A stretch of DNA of 64,000 nt from Takifugu bimaculatus (Eukaryota; Chordata; Actinopteri; Tetraodontiformes; Tetraodontidae), in the NCBI GenBank assembly GCA_004026145.2, contig CP034995.1, positions 1,818,226 to 1,882,225 on the forward strand, given 5' to 3'. How positions within the stretch are numbered: position 1 is the first letter of the stretch; the number at the start of each line of letters is the position of its first letter. Made by a program: the position numbers and the translations under genes. Shown here piece after piece: positions 49,206 to 62,124 of the stretch. The notes under the pieces are model-generated. The model saw only the letters and a program-made list of their open reading frames with translations, had not been told where the DNA came from and made no database searches.

Positions 49206-50028
49206 AGAGTATCCTTTTGGGCTGTATCAGCTTTAACCTTGACTTACTGGCCATCAGGTGCATAATTTGCTCAGTTGAGAGTATCATCAGAACTACCCTC
49301 CCCAACGTACAGGACAAAGTAACAATTGTCATCTAGTCCCATGGTGATGCACAAATTTGCGTGATCAAATGATGTGAAATGTTTTCAAAATGATGGCTCC
49401 CCTTCAATAATCAGACATCCCATCAATCAGTCATAGTATATTGACCTCCAGGGGACAATGTGAGACAGAGATGGTAAAAAATACAGTCAGATACTCCAGT
49501 GTTACCCCCCAAGTCATAAATCTTGCAATAAATCTTTTATTTTATAATCACAGGTTACATTTAGTATGAATTATATCTAACTGGTACATAATCTAATGGT
49601 GCATAGAAATATCAATAATATGTGTTGAATATGGAATGTAGCGATGTGTAAATTGAAGTATTTTTATTTTTAAAAAAGTATGCACATCTCATTTTAAAGT
49701 CAAAACATTGTTGGCTGCAGTTATTACAACAATAATACTGAGAGCTTTGGAGTTAACAGTTGCATCCAGGGTCAGGAGTGGAAACCTAAAATGACAAAAA
49801 TACATGCGTGCATTGATATTTCTTTGTAATCTGAATCCTAATCTAACATGCTGGGACATAATCACACATTGTCCCTGTAAATGAGTCAATTCCAGAATTC
49901 TGAAGGATTGTGTGGATACATTTTAAACCCTGTAATAACAAGTAACTGTTATACAGTTTGAAATAATAACACTCCTTTTTTCCTGTAAATAACCCCCCTT
50001 TCCTCACTGTTAACAAGATTCTTACCAT
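49206..50028. other. Non-coding stretch before the rac2-like exons
   Basis: Shared with 56147-56970. May include the 3' part of the hAT relic and the 3' UTR of the rac2-like gene. No coding content. Confidence 0.4.
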
Positions 50029-50657
50029 TTACAGCAGCGAGCACAACTTTTTCTTGACCTTTGTTGGCTGTGGGCAGAGGACTGCCCGAATGGCTTCATC
50101 AAACACAGTCTTCAGACCCCGCTGGGTCAAGGCCGAGCACTCCAGGTATTTCACTGCATCTGTACAGAATGTGCAAGAAAGGGAGTAACACACTGCAGGA
50201 AAATTACCACAGAAACAGTCCAGCTGTTGCTGCAAAGACACAAAATCTATAAAAAAAAAAAAAAAACAGCAGAGTAACAGTCACCAAATCCCATGAATTT
50301 GTGCCAATAAGTGGAAATGTGTGTTCAACTGCAGTTTTATTATCAGTTAATTGTCAAAAGAAAGACGTTTTTCAGTATTTAGACTTGTCAACCTCTGTAC
50401 ATACATGTTCATACTTTCTTACTCCATAGGAAAGTCAGGCCTTTAGTTCCTTCTGTCTGCAGGAACTTTTGTGCCCTACCACACCTTTGAGTCTTACCTA
50501 TCTCCTTGGCCAGAGCCAGGCCCTGAGGATAGGTGATCGGAGCCAGCTTCTTTTTTTTCAGCTTCTCAATTGTTTCTTTCTCATCCCTTAGATCCAGCTT
50601 TGTGCCTACCAGGATGATGGGTGTGGAGGGGCAGTGGTGGCGGACCTCAGGGTACCA
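50029..50657 (-). pseudogene. rac2: Last two exons of a Rac2-like small GTPase, unit D
   Basis: Exon 50498-50657 begins WYPEVRHHCPSTPIILVGTK and includes the TKLD guanine-binding motif; exon 50029-50159 continues YLECSALTQRG to the C-terminus, with the SAL motif and a CAAX box CSLL after a basic KVKKK stretch. The splice joins in phase. Wording such as KLAPITYPQGLALAKEI and CPQPT points to Rac2 rather than Rac1. The upstream exons with the P-loop and switches are absent: the next sequence is a protease relic. It is a partial gene copy, not a complete GTPase. Confidence 0.88.
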
Positions 50658-51114
50658 CTGAGAGGACACAGGTACAATCAGACACAAATTACACCGATTG
50701 ATTGTGAGTGAACAGGTTAGCAGGGCTTTAATTGGCAAGTCAGCCTAAAAGCCAGATCAACATATGGATATTAATTTATTTGCTTAAAATAGATTATTTG
50801 TATTAAATGATATTAACGTTTGGAGCTCCCATGTTTTCTGTCTGTCTTTGAAATCCAGTAACCCATAGATAGGTAAGACTTTGCTGTTAATGGTCTGTGA
50901 ACAATTGATTTGATTTAACATTGCTGAGGGTTTAAACTCTTTACCAAATGTAACTGTCCAGGTTTATCTAAGAGAATTTGCAGGAAATGGCACAACAAAT
51001 ACAGACACCAACTCTCTGCTAAGTCTATTTTATGTACATTCCACACTTGACTTTCATCCTTGACCATACTATTCTAAAATGTTGTTCTATTAATGTTCTG
51101 CTAAAAACTTTTTT
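50658..51114. other. Non-coding stretch
   Basis: No rac2 5' exon or other gene recognised on either strand. Confidence 0.4.
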
Positions 51115-51881
51115 GTAAGTCATTTTAGGTGTACATCCATGTCCAGGTTGGCAAATAATCATCAATGAACTGCCTGCAATATATTAGGATACCAGTGGGC
51201 ACCATGACATCATGCTACTAAAACTACCTTACCGTACTCCCATCCAGCTGGGTAAGAACACACTTCTGTCCATTAATGAATCTAAAACCTTTTAGAGGAA
51301 GAGATTGTGGAAATATTTAATTGAAATAAACCTTGAATTCTTTGTTCAAATAACCATTGCTTTACACAAAATCATTTTCAGTGGTACTAATGTTGAGGTG
51401 GTATGACATGGCTCCTGACTTACAGGCCCAAGTCAAGACAAAGGTAAGGATTATATTGTTGTTATCATTGGACCTTTCATCTGGTGCAAATGATTGAGTA
51501 GTTCTAGGGGAAATTCTCCATAATGACATGATGGAGAGACTGAAAATGACTTTTTTCTGAGAAGAAATGGGTGAAGCAGATTCTCTCCAGTGTGGAAACA
51601 TTGAGGTCCTTGGCTCTGGCTGTTTTCCCATCGTATAATATCAAGCACATTATTTCTGTGGCCAATCTAGTCCAGCAGACACATCTCCGGTAATATAATT
51701 TACATTATAATTCACACTCAAATAAAACTATCTCTAAATGACATTTATCTCATGTATGAAACTCACAGAAGGACGAGTGGTCATTGAGGAAGTAATTTAT
51801 GGTGTTCATTCAGTAGATATTATTCCCACTGCCCATACTGGACTGGCTATGTTCGTGGATGTTTGTTACTATTTAGCGTGA
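51115..51881 (+). pseudogene. Relic protease H (exons 3, 5 and 6)
   Basis: Near 51119-51250 an exon 3 relic reads ILGVHPCPGWQ, a stop, then HHDIMLLKLPYRTP before GTAAG. Near 51575-51690 is an exon 5 remnant (ADSLQCGNIEV-like). Near 51770-51881 an exon 6 remnant ends YGVHSVD and FVDVCYYLA then stop, but has no GDSG motif. Exons 1, 2 and 4 were not found. Confidence 0.72.
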
Positions 51882-52458
51882 ATCACAAATGTCGCCATAT
51901 GAAAGGTTTGTCTAATTGCAACATGCCTGAAATTTTACAAAATATTTCAATTAACAGCCAACGTGTCCACCCTCTGCAAGTCTGACACTGATGTGAGTTA
52001 ACCTTAAACAACAATTGGGATCCTGCTGAGCGTTTGTTTTAGGCTTACGTCATTTTTTTAAACCTGCAAGTCATCACCACAGAGGGGGGACTGTTACAAT
52101 AGAAGGTCCATAAGGACCAATTCATGCTAAACACACGAGAAAGTGTTCAACGTCCCAAGTATTGTTATATTCAATTACACCTGTATTATACTGGTGAGTT
52201 CAAACACAGGACAAATCTAGCAAAATAAAAAGACATAATCAACATTAGCAAAGGTTTTATTTCACAAACATTGATTCCTCTTTACGTTATAGTAACACAA
52301 TAAAGAGTTTGGCCTAAGTCACTTATCATGATATGAGATTAGAGGTTTGCATTTAATTTAAGTTTTAGAGTCTATGCAAATAAACCTTTGTTGGGTGATA
52401 AGTAACTTGACGAGTATATAAGAAAACCTTGGCACACAAGCAGGTACCGGTATTTGAA

Positions 52459-53762
52459 ATGGCTAAGCTCACAAATCTCCTCTTTGTGCTCGCATTCGGT
52501 GAGTAAGATGTATGGTATGAGTAATATTTTGATTAAGTTTTTATTATTGTCCTGTCCTTTCCAACATCTTTTGATGTGACCTTTTTCTTTAGGGCTGACA
52601 GTGACCACAGAGGTGGATCTACATAAGAGAATCATCGCTGGGAGAAACTGTAATGATCAAGAACGTCCATATCATGTAAAATTTGTACATCTCTCTGGTT
52701 CTAATCGCTGTGGAGGCTCTTTGATCAGTAATCGCTGGATCCTGACAGCAGCTCACTGCTGGGATGAGTGAGGAAATAACTTGATTTTTATTATTGCAAC
52801 ACCGACAGTGATCATTTCATTTAATGGGTACATTTAAATAACATAGTCACGTTGATGAACTTCAGTATTCAATGACTTCAGTAGTTATGTTTTTCTTTTA
52901 AACTTCATCTATTTTAGTTCTATGAAAGCAATTTTAAGTCCACATCCTGGACCAGGAAAGGAAGCAGCATTCGTCCGATCGCCTCGTTTTTTAAATGTGG
53001 GGTCTGGCCGACCTGACATCATGTTGTTGAAACTAGAACAAACAACTACAACTCCATATATATCTCTGCCTGACTGTGAAAAGAGGCGTATACAACAGTA
53101 AGTTTTATCCTCTTCCTAATTTCTTAAGAGATCGCAGGATATGGATCCAATCAAGTGGACCATAAAAACAAAAAAAGTCTGATGATTCTGTTTCTGCTTA
53201 CAACTGATATGAGCACATTCTTGAGAATGATTATTGATTTGTATATTATGCCTATTTACCAATAACTGACAGAGAGTTAAAGCCTTGTTTTCAGCTTACA
53301 GTTAGAATGGATTTATCATTCATCTTTAAATACAAAATTGGTTTATTTCATCACTGTATTTAAGTTACGTAGCAAAATAAGATCATTCTAATCTTTTCTT
53401 TTTTAGTCGATGGTGAAGCAAGGGTTCTTCAGTGTGCAAACTTCACAGTTGAAAACAATCGAACATTCACGGGTAGAAAAATCAAGGCCACTACACAAGT
53501 TTTCGATGTCAACACCGACCAGGCAGACACCTCCCCAGTGGGTTTTTTAAGATTTTATACATGGCATGTTTCAAATAAATATCACTCTTATCAAAGTTCA
53601 TCTCTGTGACAGGGTGATTCTGGCGGCGGAGTGGTGTTCGACAATGCCATCTATGGAGTTCATAAAGCAGATGGAAATACTGCTCATGCTCTAAAAGCTG
53701 CATTTGCGGATGTCTGTCACTACATCGACTCGATCAAACAAATCATGTCACTTCATGTGTGA
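52459..53762 (+). pseudogene. Copy E: trypsin-like protease with damaged exon 4
   Basis: Exons 1-3 (52459-52498, 52593-52767, 52918-53097), 5 (53407-53537) and 6 (53613-53762) are intact, with TAAHC, RPDIMLLKL, GDSGGG and Asp189. A deletion relative to D and F has removed the end of intron 3, its acceptor and the start of exon 4; TTAAGAG is joined directly to ATCGCAGG at about 53131. Using the new AG as acceptor shifts the frame, and skipping exon 4 (exon 3 to 5) also breaks the phase. It is therefore probably a recent pseudogene. Exons 5 and 6 differ strongly from D although the introns match. Confidence 0.8.
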
Positions 53763-54422
53763 TTAGCTCACTAGCATGTTTTACACATCTAAACAAGTGA
53801 CCAGTCATTAAATTTGCATCTGATTACTCTGCATTTAATTGATTTTCTTTCATGCCCAATGATGTTTCATCCTTTGACGTTGAATGTGATCCTTCAGTGT
53901 CATTTCTTGAGCACTGTGTTCCAATCACCAGCGTGATCGCAGGTGTAATTATGACAAAATAACTGCTTCAATAAATGCTTCAACAGCAAACTATATCATG
54001 TGTTTAGTGGTTATTTCAATTATGAAATCAGCATTTTGAAAGTAAAACAAGAGAATTTCCCAGAACATTTCCCTGCTACAGCAGATACAAAGTGTGTGAA
54101 CAGAGACCTTTAAAGTTGTGTGAACAGAACAGTTTGTGTGTTTGAGTCTTTTAAATACACACTGATATGGAAATGGTCACTTGTGCAGCTGTAGTGTGGT
54201 TCTAAAATACAATGCATTATCACATTCTGAGGCAAACATATCAAAGCTTGGCCATCATGATAACCCAGGTAAATACATGAAAATAACTTGATGGAGGGAG
54301 GCTAAATTGAAGTTTTTTATTTTTTTATTTCTTCATTGTCTAAAATGTTATGTTACGTTTTAAAAACTTGTAAAACTTGTAAAAACTTACAATTATCTAG
54401 AAAACTTACTTTATTATCATGA
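53763..54422 (+). other. 3' flank of copy E
   Basis: Non-coding, near-identical to the D flank, with AATAAA near 53978. Confidence 0.5.
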
Positions 54423-54691
54423 CTCTTTGGCCACATATGATGACAACATCATTTACAATACGGCTGTGGTGGGTTTCATCTACAACAACGACGAGACGGC
54501 ATACACGAGCAAGATCTGGCACCTGCAGCTCAACAGCTCGGCTGAACATCAGCAAGCACATGATCGTAGACTTCAACTGGCAGGAGCAGAGAAACAAACG
54601 TTACCAGCTCAACAGCAGCGAAACGCCGGTGGAGAGGGAGGAAAGCTTCAGATATCTTGGGATCATCTCTGAGTATCTGACATGGTCTAAA
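54423..54691 (+). mobile_element. LINE RT scrap, unit E
   Basis: Paralogue of 47497-47766. Confidence 0.7.
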
Positions 54692-56146
54692 CTAGGGGTC
54701 ACCAATGCAGTACACCATGTGCCCGCGGGGGACCACTCAAGGCACCTCCACAGCATGCTCTAAAAATAACACTGGTCACAATAGAAATGAATATAATTTT
54801 TTAAAGGTGCATTAATTTTTTGAACCAATGCTTACATTAATGCAGATTTTTAAAGAATGTTATATAATGTTAAAATAAAACATAAAAAAAATTCATATAG
54901 GCTATAATGAAGTCGTCTCATTTGAAGTCAAAGGTCATTAGTGCGCAGTCAGCACACCTTTTTCCAGACACAGCGAAGCGATGATGAGGAGTTAAACTGC
55001 TTGTAGTTTAGCCCCAAAAATCATGACAGAAAAGCAAAAAAGGACATACTATTTCCACAGTGATTGGGAGAAAGAGTTCTTTTTTACATTGTTCAAAGAA
55101 AAATGTTTGCGTCTCATTTGCGGGAAGACAGTTGCTGTATTAAAGCGACACAACGTAGAGAGACACTACAGAACCTGTCACGAAAACTTCTATGTGGACT
55201 ACCCACTTGCCAGCGCATTAAGGACATAAAAGGCCTGCGAGTGAAAGGCAGCTTTAGACAAGCAACAGACTTTTTTTATGAGACCTGTGAAAAAATCCCA
55301 AAACGCAACCGAAGCATCGTTTAGAGCTGCACATTTTTTAAAAAAGAACAAGAAGGCCTTTTCAGATGGTGCGGTTTTTAAAGAAGCTATGATGCTTGCT
55401 GCTAACACAGTCTTCAAAGATGAGAAACATTGTCCAGAAGTCATCTCTGCGCTCTCCAATGTCTAACTTAGAGTAGGTACGATAGCTAGATGAGTGTCAT
55501 CTATGTCTGAGAATTTAACAGAGCAAATGAACCGGGATCTTGCAAAGTGCAGGTGGTTTAGCATCCAGTGTGATGAGTCGGTAGACAGCGCCAGCACAGC
55601 TCAGCTAATGATATTTATCTGAATGGTGTTTGATGACTTTTTTACAAAAGAAGAACTGCTGACACTTCTGCCATTAAAGGCAACTTAGAGTAGAGTTGAT
55701 AACTATAATGCCGTAAAAAACTTTGTGGAAAAAATTCAATGAAAAAAAATTCTACAGAAGTTAGCGGCAGTAACAACGAATGGGGCTTCCAGCCATGACA
55801 GGCCAGCATACAGGATTCATTGCACAATGAAGAAATGATCCAGACTTCCCAAAATTTCTACAATACCACTGCATCATTCATCAGCAGGCGATATGTGTGA
55901 AAATGACTTTGATCATCTGATGACCCTGTCGTGAAGATCATAAATAGGATCTGCTATTGGATGAGATGCTATTGGATGAGCTATCTGCTAAATATAATGA
56001 CCTTTTATTACACACAGAAATCCGATGGCTCAGTGGGGGACGTATTCTGCAGCTTTTTTAGTCACTTCACTTCGGGTAAAATTGAAAAGTTCATGCAGTC
56101 AAAGGGGGAAGATGCATCGCTGCAAACTTCTACACCTGCACAGTAG
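54692..56146 (+). mobile_element. Decayed hAT (Charlie-type) DNA transposon, unit E
   Basis: Paralogue of 47767-49205, with the same stops plus small private indels, for example a 12-base repeat of ATGAGATGCTATTGG-type sequence near 55965. Confidence 0.75.
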
Positions 56147-56970
56147 AGAGTATCCTTTTGGGCTGTATCAGCTTTAACCTTGACTTACTGGCCATCAGGT
56201 GCATAATTTGCTCAGTTGAGAGTATCATCAGAACTACCCTCCCCAACGTACAGGACAAAGTAACAACTGTCATCTAGTCCCATGGTGATGCACAAATTTG
56301 CGTGATCAAATGATGTGAAATGTTTTCAAAATGATGGCTCCCCTTCAATAATCAGACATCCCATCAATCAGTCATAGTATATTGACCTCCAGGGGACAAT
56401 GTGAGACAGAGATGGTAAAAAATACAGTCAGATACTCCAGTGTTACCCCCCAAGTCACAAATCTTGCAATAAATCTTTTATTTTATAATCACAGGTTACA
56501 TTTAGTATGAATTATATCTAACTGGTACATAATCTAACGGTGCATAGAAATATCAATAATATGTGTTGAATATGGAATGTAGCGATGTGTAAATTGAAGC
56601 ATTTTTATTTTTAAAAAAGTATGCACATCTCATTTTAAAGTCAAAAAATTGTTGGCTGCAGTTATTACAACAATAATACTGAGAGCTTTGGAGTTAACAG
56701 TTGCATCCAGGGTCAGGAGTGGAAACCTAAAATGACAAAAATACATGCGTGCATTGATATTTCTTTGTAATCTGAATCCTAATCTAACATGCTGGGACAT
56801 AATCACACATTGTCCCTGTAAATGAGTCAATTCCAGAATTCTGAAGGATTGTGTGGATACATTCCCTGTAACCCTGTAACAAGTAACTGTAACACAGTTT
56901 GAAATAATAACACTCCTTTTTTCCTGTAAATAACCCCCCCTTTCCTCAATGTTAACAAGATTCTTACCAT

Positions 56971-57101
56971 TTACAGCAGCAAGCATGACTTTTTCTTGAC
57001 CTTTGTGGGCTGTGGGCAGAGGACTGCCCGAATGGCTTCATCAAACACAGTCTTCAGACCCCGCTGGGTCAAGGCCGAGCACTCCAGGTATTTCACTGCA
57101 T
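56971..57101 (-). pseudogene. rac2: Last exon of a Rac2-like GTPase, unit E
   Basis: 131-base exon matching 50029-50159 with an intact acceptor and stop. The C-terminus reads KSCLLL instead of KLCSLL. The preceding WYPEV exon present in unit D is gone; a LINE lies in its place. Confidence 0.85.
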
Positions 57102-57348
57102 CTGTACAGAATGTGCAAGAAAGGGAGTAACACACTGCAGGAAAATTACCACAGCAGTGAGTAAAACAGCAGAGTAACAGTCACCAAATCCCATGAATTT
57201 GTGCCAATAAGTGGAAATGTGTGTTCAACTGCAGTTTTATTATCAGTTAATTGTCAAAAGAAAGATGTTTTCCAGTATTTAGACTTGTCAACCTCTGTAC
57301 ATACATGTCCATACTTTCTTATTTCATAGGAAAGTACAGGCCTTTAGA

Positions 57349-58650
57349 TTCAGATTCAGATTTATTTATTGCCATTGTTCATGTAGTACACAGTATTACA
57401 CAAGCTAGGAATTTGTCTCGGTGTGACGCTGCAACATTCAACATAGAGAAGACAATAAACACTAGAATAAGATAAATAAAATAAGACATATATATATATA
57501 TATAAATAGTAAGGAATAGGTAATGTGTATTTCTATAATGTGCAAGAGCAGCAGTTAAGTTTAGGTTAGAAGTTCACAGTGCAGGTCAATGCAAAAGTAG
57601 TGTATTGTTCGTGAGTCCGACTGGCTGCTGTACATGGTGCTTAAGTGATAAGTCACTTGGTGTTCAGCAGCCTGATGGCAGAGGGGAAGAAGCTGTTCAT
57701 GTAGCGGGAGGTTTTGGTCCGAATGGACCGTAGTCTCCTGCCTGAGGGGAGGGGGGAAAACAGTCCGTGACCAGGGTGGGAAGGGTCGGCCGTGATCCGA
57801 CCTGCACGCCTCTGGGTCCTGGAGATATACAGGTCCTGGATGGATGGAAGCCTGCAGCCGATCACTTTCTCGGCAGCGCGCACGACGCGCTGCAGCCTCA
57901 GTCTGTCCCTGACGGTGGCGCCAGCATACCACACGGTGATGGAGGAGGTGAGGATGGACTCGATGATGGCCGTATAAAACTGCGCCAACATCCTGGGAGG
58001 CAGTTTGAGCTTCCTCAGCTGCCGTAGGAAGAACATCCTTTGCTGGGCCTTCTTGATGAGGGAGCTGATGGTTGGCTCCCACTTAAGGTCCCGGGTGATG
58101 GTGGTGCCCAGGAAGCGGAAGGAGTCCACAATGGTGATGGGGGAGTCCATGAGGGCAAGGGGGGGGCAAAGGGGCTGTGACTTTTCTGAAGTCCACAATC
58201 ATCTCCACTGTTTTCTGAGCGTTCAGCTGCAGGTTGTTGTGTCCGCACCAGGACACCAGTCGAGCCACCTCCCTCCTGTAGGCAGTCTCGTCGCCATTGG
58301 AGATGAGCCCGATGAGGGTGGTGTCATCCGCAAACTTGATCAGTTTGACAGACTGGTGGCTTGAGGTGCAGCAGTTTGTGTACAGGGAGAAGAGCAGGGG
58401 GGAAAGTACACAGCCCTGGGGTGATCCAGTGCTGATGGTAATAGAGTCCGAGACAGTCTTCCCCAGCCGCACATACTGCCTCCGATCCGTCAGGAAGTGA
58501 GTGATCCACCTGCAGAGGGAGTCAGGCACACTAAGCTGGGACAGCTTGTCCTGTAGCAGAGCGGGGCGGATGGTGTTGAACGCAGAGCTGAAGTCCACCA
58601 ACAGGATCCTCGCGTAGGTTCCCGGGGGGTCCAGGTGCTGCACTTGTTTG
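57349..58650 (-). mobile_element. 5'-truncated CR1/L2-type LINE in unit E
   Basis: Minus-strand RT from LLVDFSSAFNTI through STGSPQGCVLSPLLF and FADDTTLIG to LPSGRRLRSIRTKTSRY. It ends with a (ATTCAG)n-type tail on the plus strand at 57349. One frameshift near 58.1 kb. It carries a similar hexamer tail to the 15.3-kb copy but a different protein sequence. Confidence 0.9.
57486..57504. repeat. (TA)n tract
   Basis: Short TA run in the LINE 3' region. Confidence 0.8.
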
Positions 58651-60185
58651 TTTAAAAGGTTTTAAGTGTTTACTTTAAACAGGTGCCAGTCTGATTTTTG
58701 TCCTTTACACCCTTTGGGCTATGGAGCCCAACAGAGAGGCTGATCATTGCAAAACCAGGCTGTAATAACTTCATTAAAGCACTCTTTTCACTCACTCACT
58801 GTTACCACATTAAGATTGTACATACACTACTTTGGCTGTAATTAAATAAACCAAAACTTATCTGTATTATTTTGTACTCAGTCTGACTTTACTAGCATTA
58901 GCATTTCATGTAACAGCTGTTTGAGCTTGAAGATCTACTATAGAATGTTGCAAAATAATCAGCTGATGGAATTGAAAATTAACATGAGCTACTAAAGACA
59001 TGTTTTCATCCTCATTAATGAATCAAGATTGTTCAGGATTCTGCCAACTTGGAGACTTGTTACGGGATCTGGCTGTGCTGCTTCTGATGCTGCCAGTGAA
59101 CCTCTCAGCTGTCCTCATTAGGTGTTGCAGGACATTCCGTTTAGCTGTCAAGAAACTTTACAATAGCTGGGAATTGACCCCAAGCCTCCCCATTGCGGAC
59201 CACATAGGAAAACGCCATTCACTCCCCACCATAAACATTTGGGACCCCACTGCACCTCTATTTTTAAAAAGTTATTTTATAAGATGTTCACCATGTAGTC
59301 TGCTAGAAAACACACTCCATTCCCATGTAATCTCTATGTGGAAATGACAGAGTTTCTTAAAACTGCAATTCGATTCTGCTCTAACAAATACATTTAGTCA
59401 GATAAAATAATGGAACACACTCCTGATATGCAGTGGCTGCTTGAATAAAGCAGATTTTTAAATATTTCATGCAATGCTAGATGCAAAGTGTCTGGACAGA
59501 GGGCTTTTCATCTGTGTGAACAGAACAATTTGTGTGTGTGATGAGTCTTTTAAATACACACAGAGTGATATGGAAATGGTCCCTTGTGCAGCTGTTGTGT
59601 GGTTCTAAAATACGGTGCATTATCACATTACGAGACAAGCGTATCAAACACAGTTTCAGTGTGTGTGAGCATTTCTATCATGATAACCCAGGTAAACGTG
59701 AAGACATGAGAAAGCTGAAATGTGGAAATCAGAGAGCGGCTGTCATAACTAAGCTGACTCTCAAAGATGGAGGAAAAAAATGAAGGTTTTTGGATGTTTA
59801 TGAGGGAAACAAAATGTCTCGATCTTTAGGACATGTTTGTAAAAATTCAGAAGTTACCTGTGTTGATAGAAGCTCAATTTAACTTTTTTGCCTTTTTTTC
59901 CATTTCTCAGCAGTTATATATTTAAATATATTGTGCAGTTTTGAGCCTGTACAGAAACATATTAGAACATTCTCAAACCATCTTTGAAGTATATTTACAT
60001 TTTGCCATGTGACTGTTTTAAATGTTTGCATTAGACACAGTTTTAACGCTAAAAAGCTCCTTAATATGGTAATTGTTATCTAAATTTCCATCTGTCTGTC
60101 CCTGTTTATCTGTATAGGTTTGCATTTTGGCCCACAACACACAATGTTTGTCCATCAGTAGGAGGCTCCCTGTTACAGAGACTGG
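58651..60185. other. Mixed non-coding stretch with old fragments
   Basis: At 59050-59200 the minus strand shows LQHLMRTAERFTGS, like the C-terminal part of a LINE protein, so an old LINE fragment is likely. At about 59460-59660 the sequence is a diverged copy of the 3' flank of proteases D and E. No gene is supported. Confidence 0.5.
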
Positions 60186-61590
60186 AACATATGATTGGGA
60201 TAAAAGGGACAGCACTAGACTGGTTTAGTTCATATTTATCAGATATATACCAGTTTGCTCATGTCCACGGTGTTTCCTCTTCATACAGTAGGGTTAGCCA
60301 TGGAGTTCAACAAGGTTCTGTACTTGGACCAATCCTTTTCACCTTGTACATGCTTCCCTTAGAGAACATTATTTGGGAGCATGGAATAAATTTTCACTGT
60401 TATGCTGATGACACTCAGCTATATTTATCCATTAAACCAAAGGAGACAGAGCAGTTAGTGAAGCTTCAGACCTGTCTTAAAGACATAAAGTCTTGGATGT
60501 CTTCAAATTTCCTTCTACTTTAATCAGGAAAAACTGAGGTCATGCTGTTTGGTCCTGAACCTCTCAGGGATAGATTAGATCACATGATCACTCGAGATGG
60601 TATCTCCTTAGCCTATGAGGAATCTTGGAGAAACTATTGACCAAAATATGTCCTTCAACTCAAACATTAAAATAGTCTCTAGAAGTGCTTTTTCTTTTCA
60701 CCTGAGAAACATGGCAAAGACATGGAAACTACTGACGTGGCATGATGCTGAAAAGTTAGTCCATGCATTTGTTACTTCCAGGCTGGACTATTGTAATTCT
60801 TTATTATCAGGGTGTCCAAACATCTCTTTAAGAAGCCTCCAGCTGATCCAAAATGCTGCAGCCAGAGTTCTGACAGGTATTGACAAAAGAGATCACATAA
60901 CTCCTGTCCTGGCGTCTCTTCATTGGCTGCCCAAATTTTTCTTCTGACCTACAAGGTCCTCAGAGGCCTAGCGAGTAGAATGGGGGGCCGAGCATTTAGC
61001 TACCAGCCCCCCCTGCTGTGGAACCAGCTCCCTGTCCAGGTACGAGAGGCTGACTCCATCTCTACTTTTAAGATTAGACTTAAAACCTACCTCTTTGAAA
61101 AAGATTATTGTCAGTAATTCTGTAGCTCCAGTTACTACCCTAGACATAATTAACATATTTAGAGGGTCGTCTAATTATCAGGTTAACATCTTAGTTATGC
61201 TGCTATGGGCCGAGGCTGCTGAGGTCCAGAAACATGATCACCTGACAGGCCCCTGTCACCCTGCTGGGTCATGGCTGCCTCTCCTCTCCTCTCCTCTCCT
61301 CTCCTCTCCTCTCCTCTCCTCTCCTCTCCTCTCCTCTCCTACCTATTCTCTCCTCTACCTGTCCTCCCCCTTCTCCTCCCTCTCTACCCAGCCCCCCCCC
61401 CCCCCATCAGCAGGAGGGTCCCCCTACGGGAGCCTGGCCCTGCTCAAGGTTTCTTCCTGGTAAACGGGTGTTTTTCCTGGCCACTGTTGCTTGTTGGGGG
61501 TCAGGCCTGGTATTCAGTAAAGCACAGAAACAATTTTGATTGTAACTGTCGCTATATAAATAAATATTGATTGATTGATTGATTGATTAA
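60186..61590 (+). mobile_element. 5'-truncated L2-type LINE
   Basis: Plus-strand RT: LDWFSSYLSDIYQF, VQQGSVLGPILFTLYMLPL and YADDTQLYLSIKP, then a stop and frameshift, LDYCNSLLSGCPN and a C-terminal SYQPPLLWNQLPVQVREA. The 3' UTR contains a TCTCC microsatellite, and the element ends in (TTGA)n near 61565-61590. Inactive. Confidence 0.9.
61274..61339. repeat. (TCTCC)n microsatellite in LINE 3' UTR
   Basis: About thirteen pentamer copies. Confidence 0.95.
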
Positions 61591-62124
61591 TTAAAATGCA
61601 TCCTTGGTCCTGCTTCAGGTATATTTCTGTTAAAGTGGAGTTTTTCCTGCCACTGTTAATATATATGCTTAACATTGGTGCTACATATACTATAGAACTG
61701 CAGGTTTTAACATTGTTTTTGCTTCATAAATGTGAAATGTAAAAAACTCACACTTTGATAATTTTATTGTTTTGTGGAATGCTATGGAGTTTGAGATGTT
61801 CTCCTGGTGAATGTTTGGAGTTTCTCCAGGTATTCTGGTTAAGTAGAGTCTCAAAACAGTGAGTGTGTGGCAGACCCATGGTCAAGTGTAGTTCTGCCTC
61901 TCACCCTTTGACCATTGAGATGGATTCCAACTCCTCCACCCCCCAGATTAGGAATAAGAGGCGGTTAACAGAAAACGGTAGGTTGGACAATATAACGAAA
62001 GTGGATAAGAGATTCACATTAACATTTTGGAGCCAATAGAAATTGTGCAAATAAATGCTTGTAATTTGATTGGCAAACTGACGAACATTTAAAAAGAAGG
62101 TGGACGTGCATTTCATCATTTAGG
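61591..62124 (+). promoter_or_regulatory. Upstream region of protease F
   Basis: No coding content. Unlike D and E there is no clear TATATAAG; a weak TTTAAAAAG lies about 35 bases before the ATG. Confidence 0.4.

Larger units (their letters stand above)
45206..50446 (+). repeat. Segmental duplication unit D
   Basis: Matches 52216-57348 closely: upstream region, protease, LINE scrap, hAT relic and the last rac2-like exon. The match stops at CCTTTAG, where a LINE is inserted in unit E. Confidence 0.9.
52216..57348 (+). repeat. Segmental duplication unit E
   Basis: Copy of 45206-50446. Ends abruptly at a LINE 3' tail at 57349. Confidence 0.9.

Noticed and set aside
53131..53180. Copy E rescued by skipping exon 4
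   Set aside because: Exon 3 ends with two bases of a codon and exon 5 also begins with two, so the join is out of frame.
61095..61463. Open frame with Leu-Ser-Ser-Pro repeats
   Set aside because: Translation of the TCTCC microsatellite in a LINE 3' UTR.
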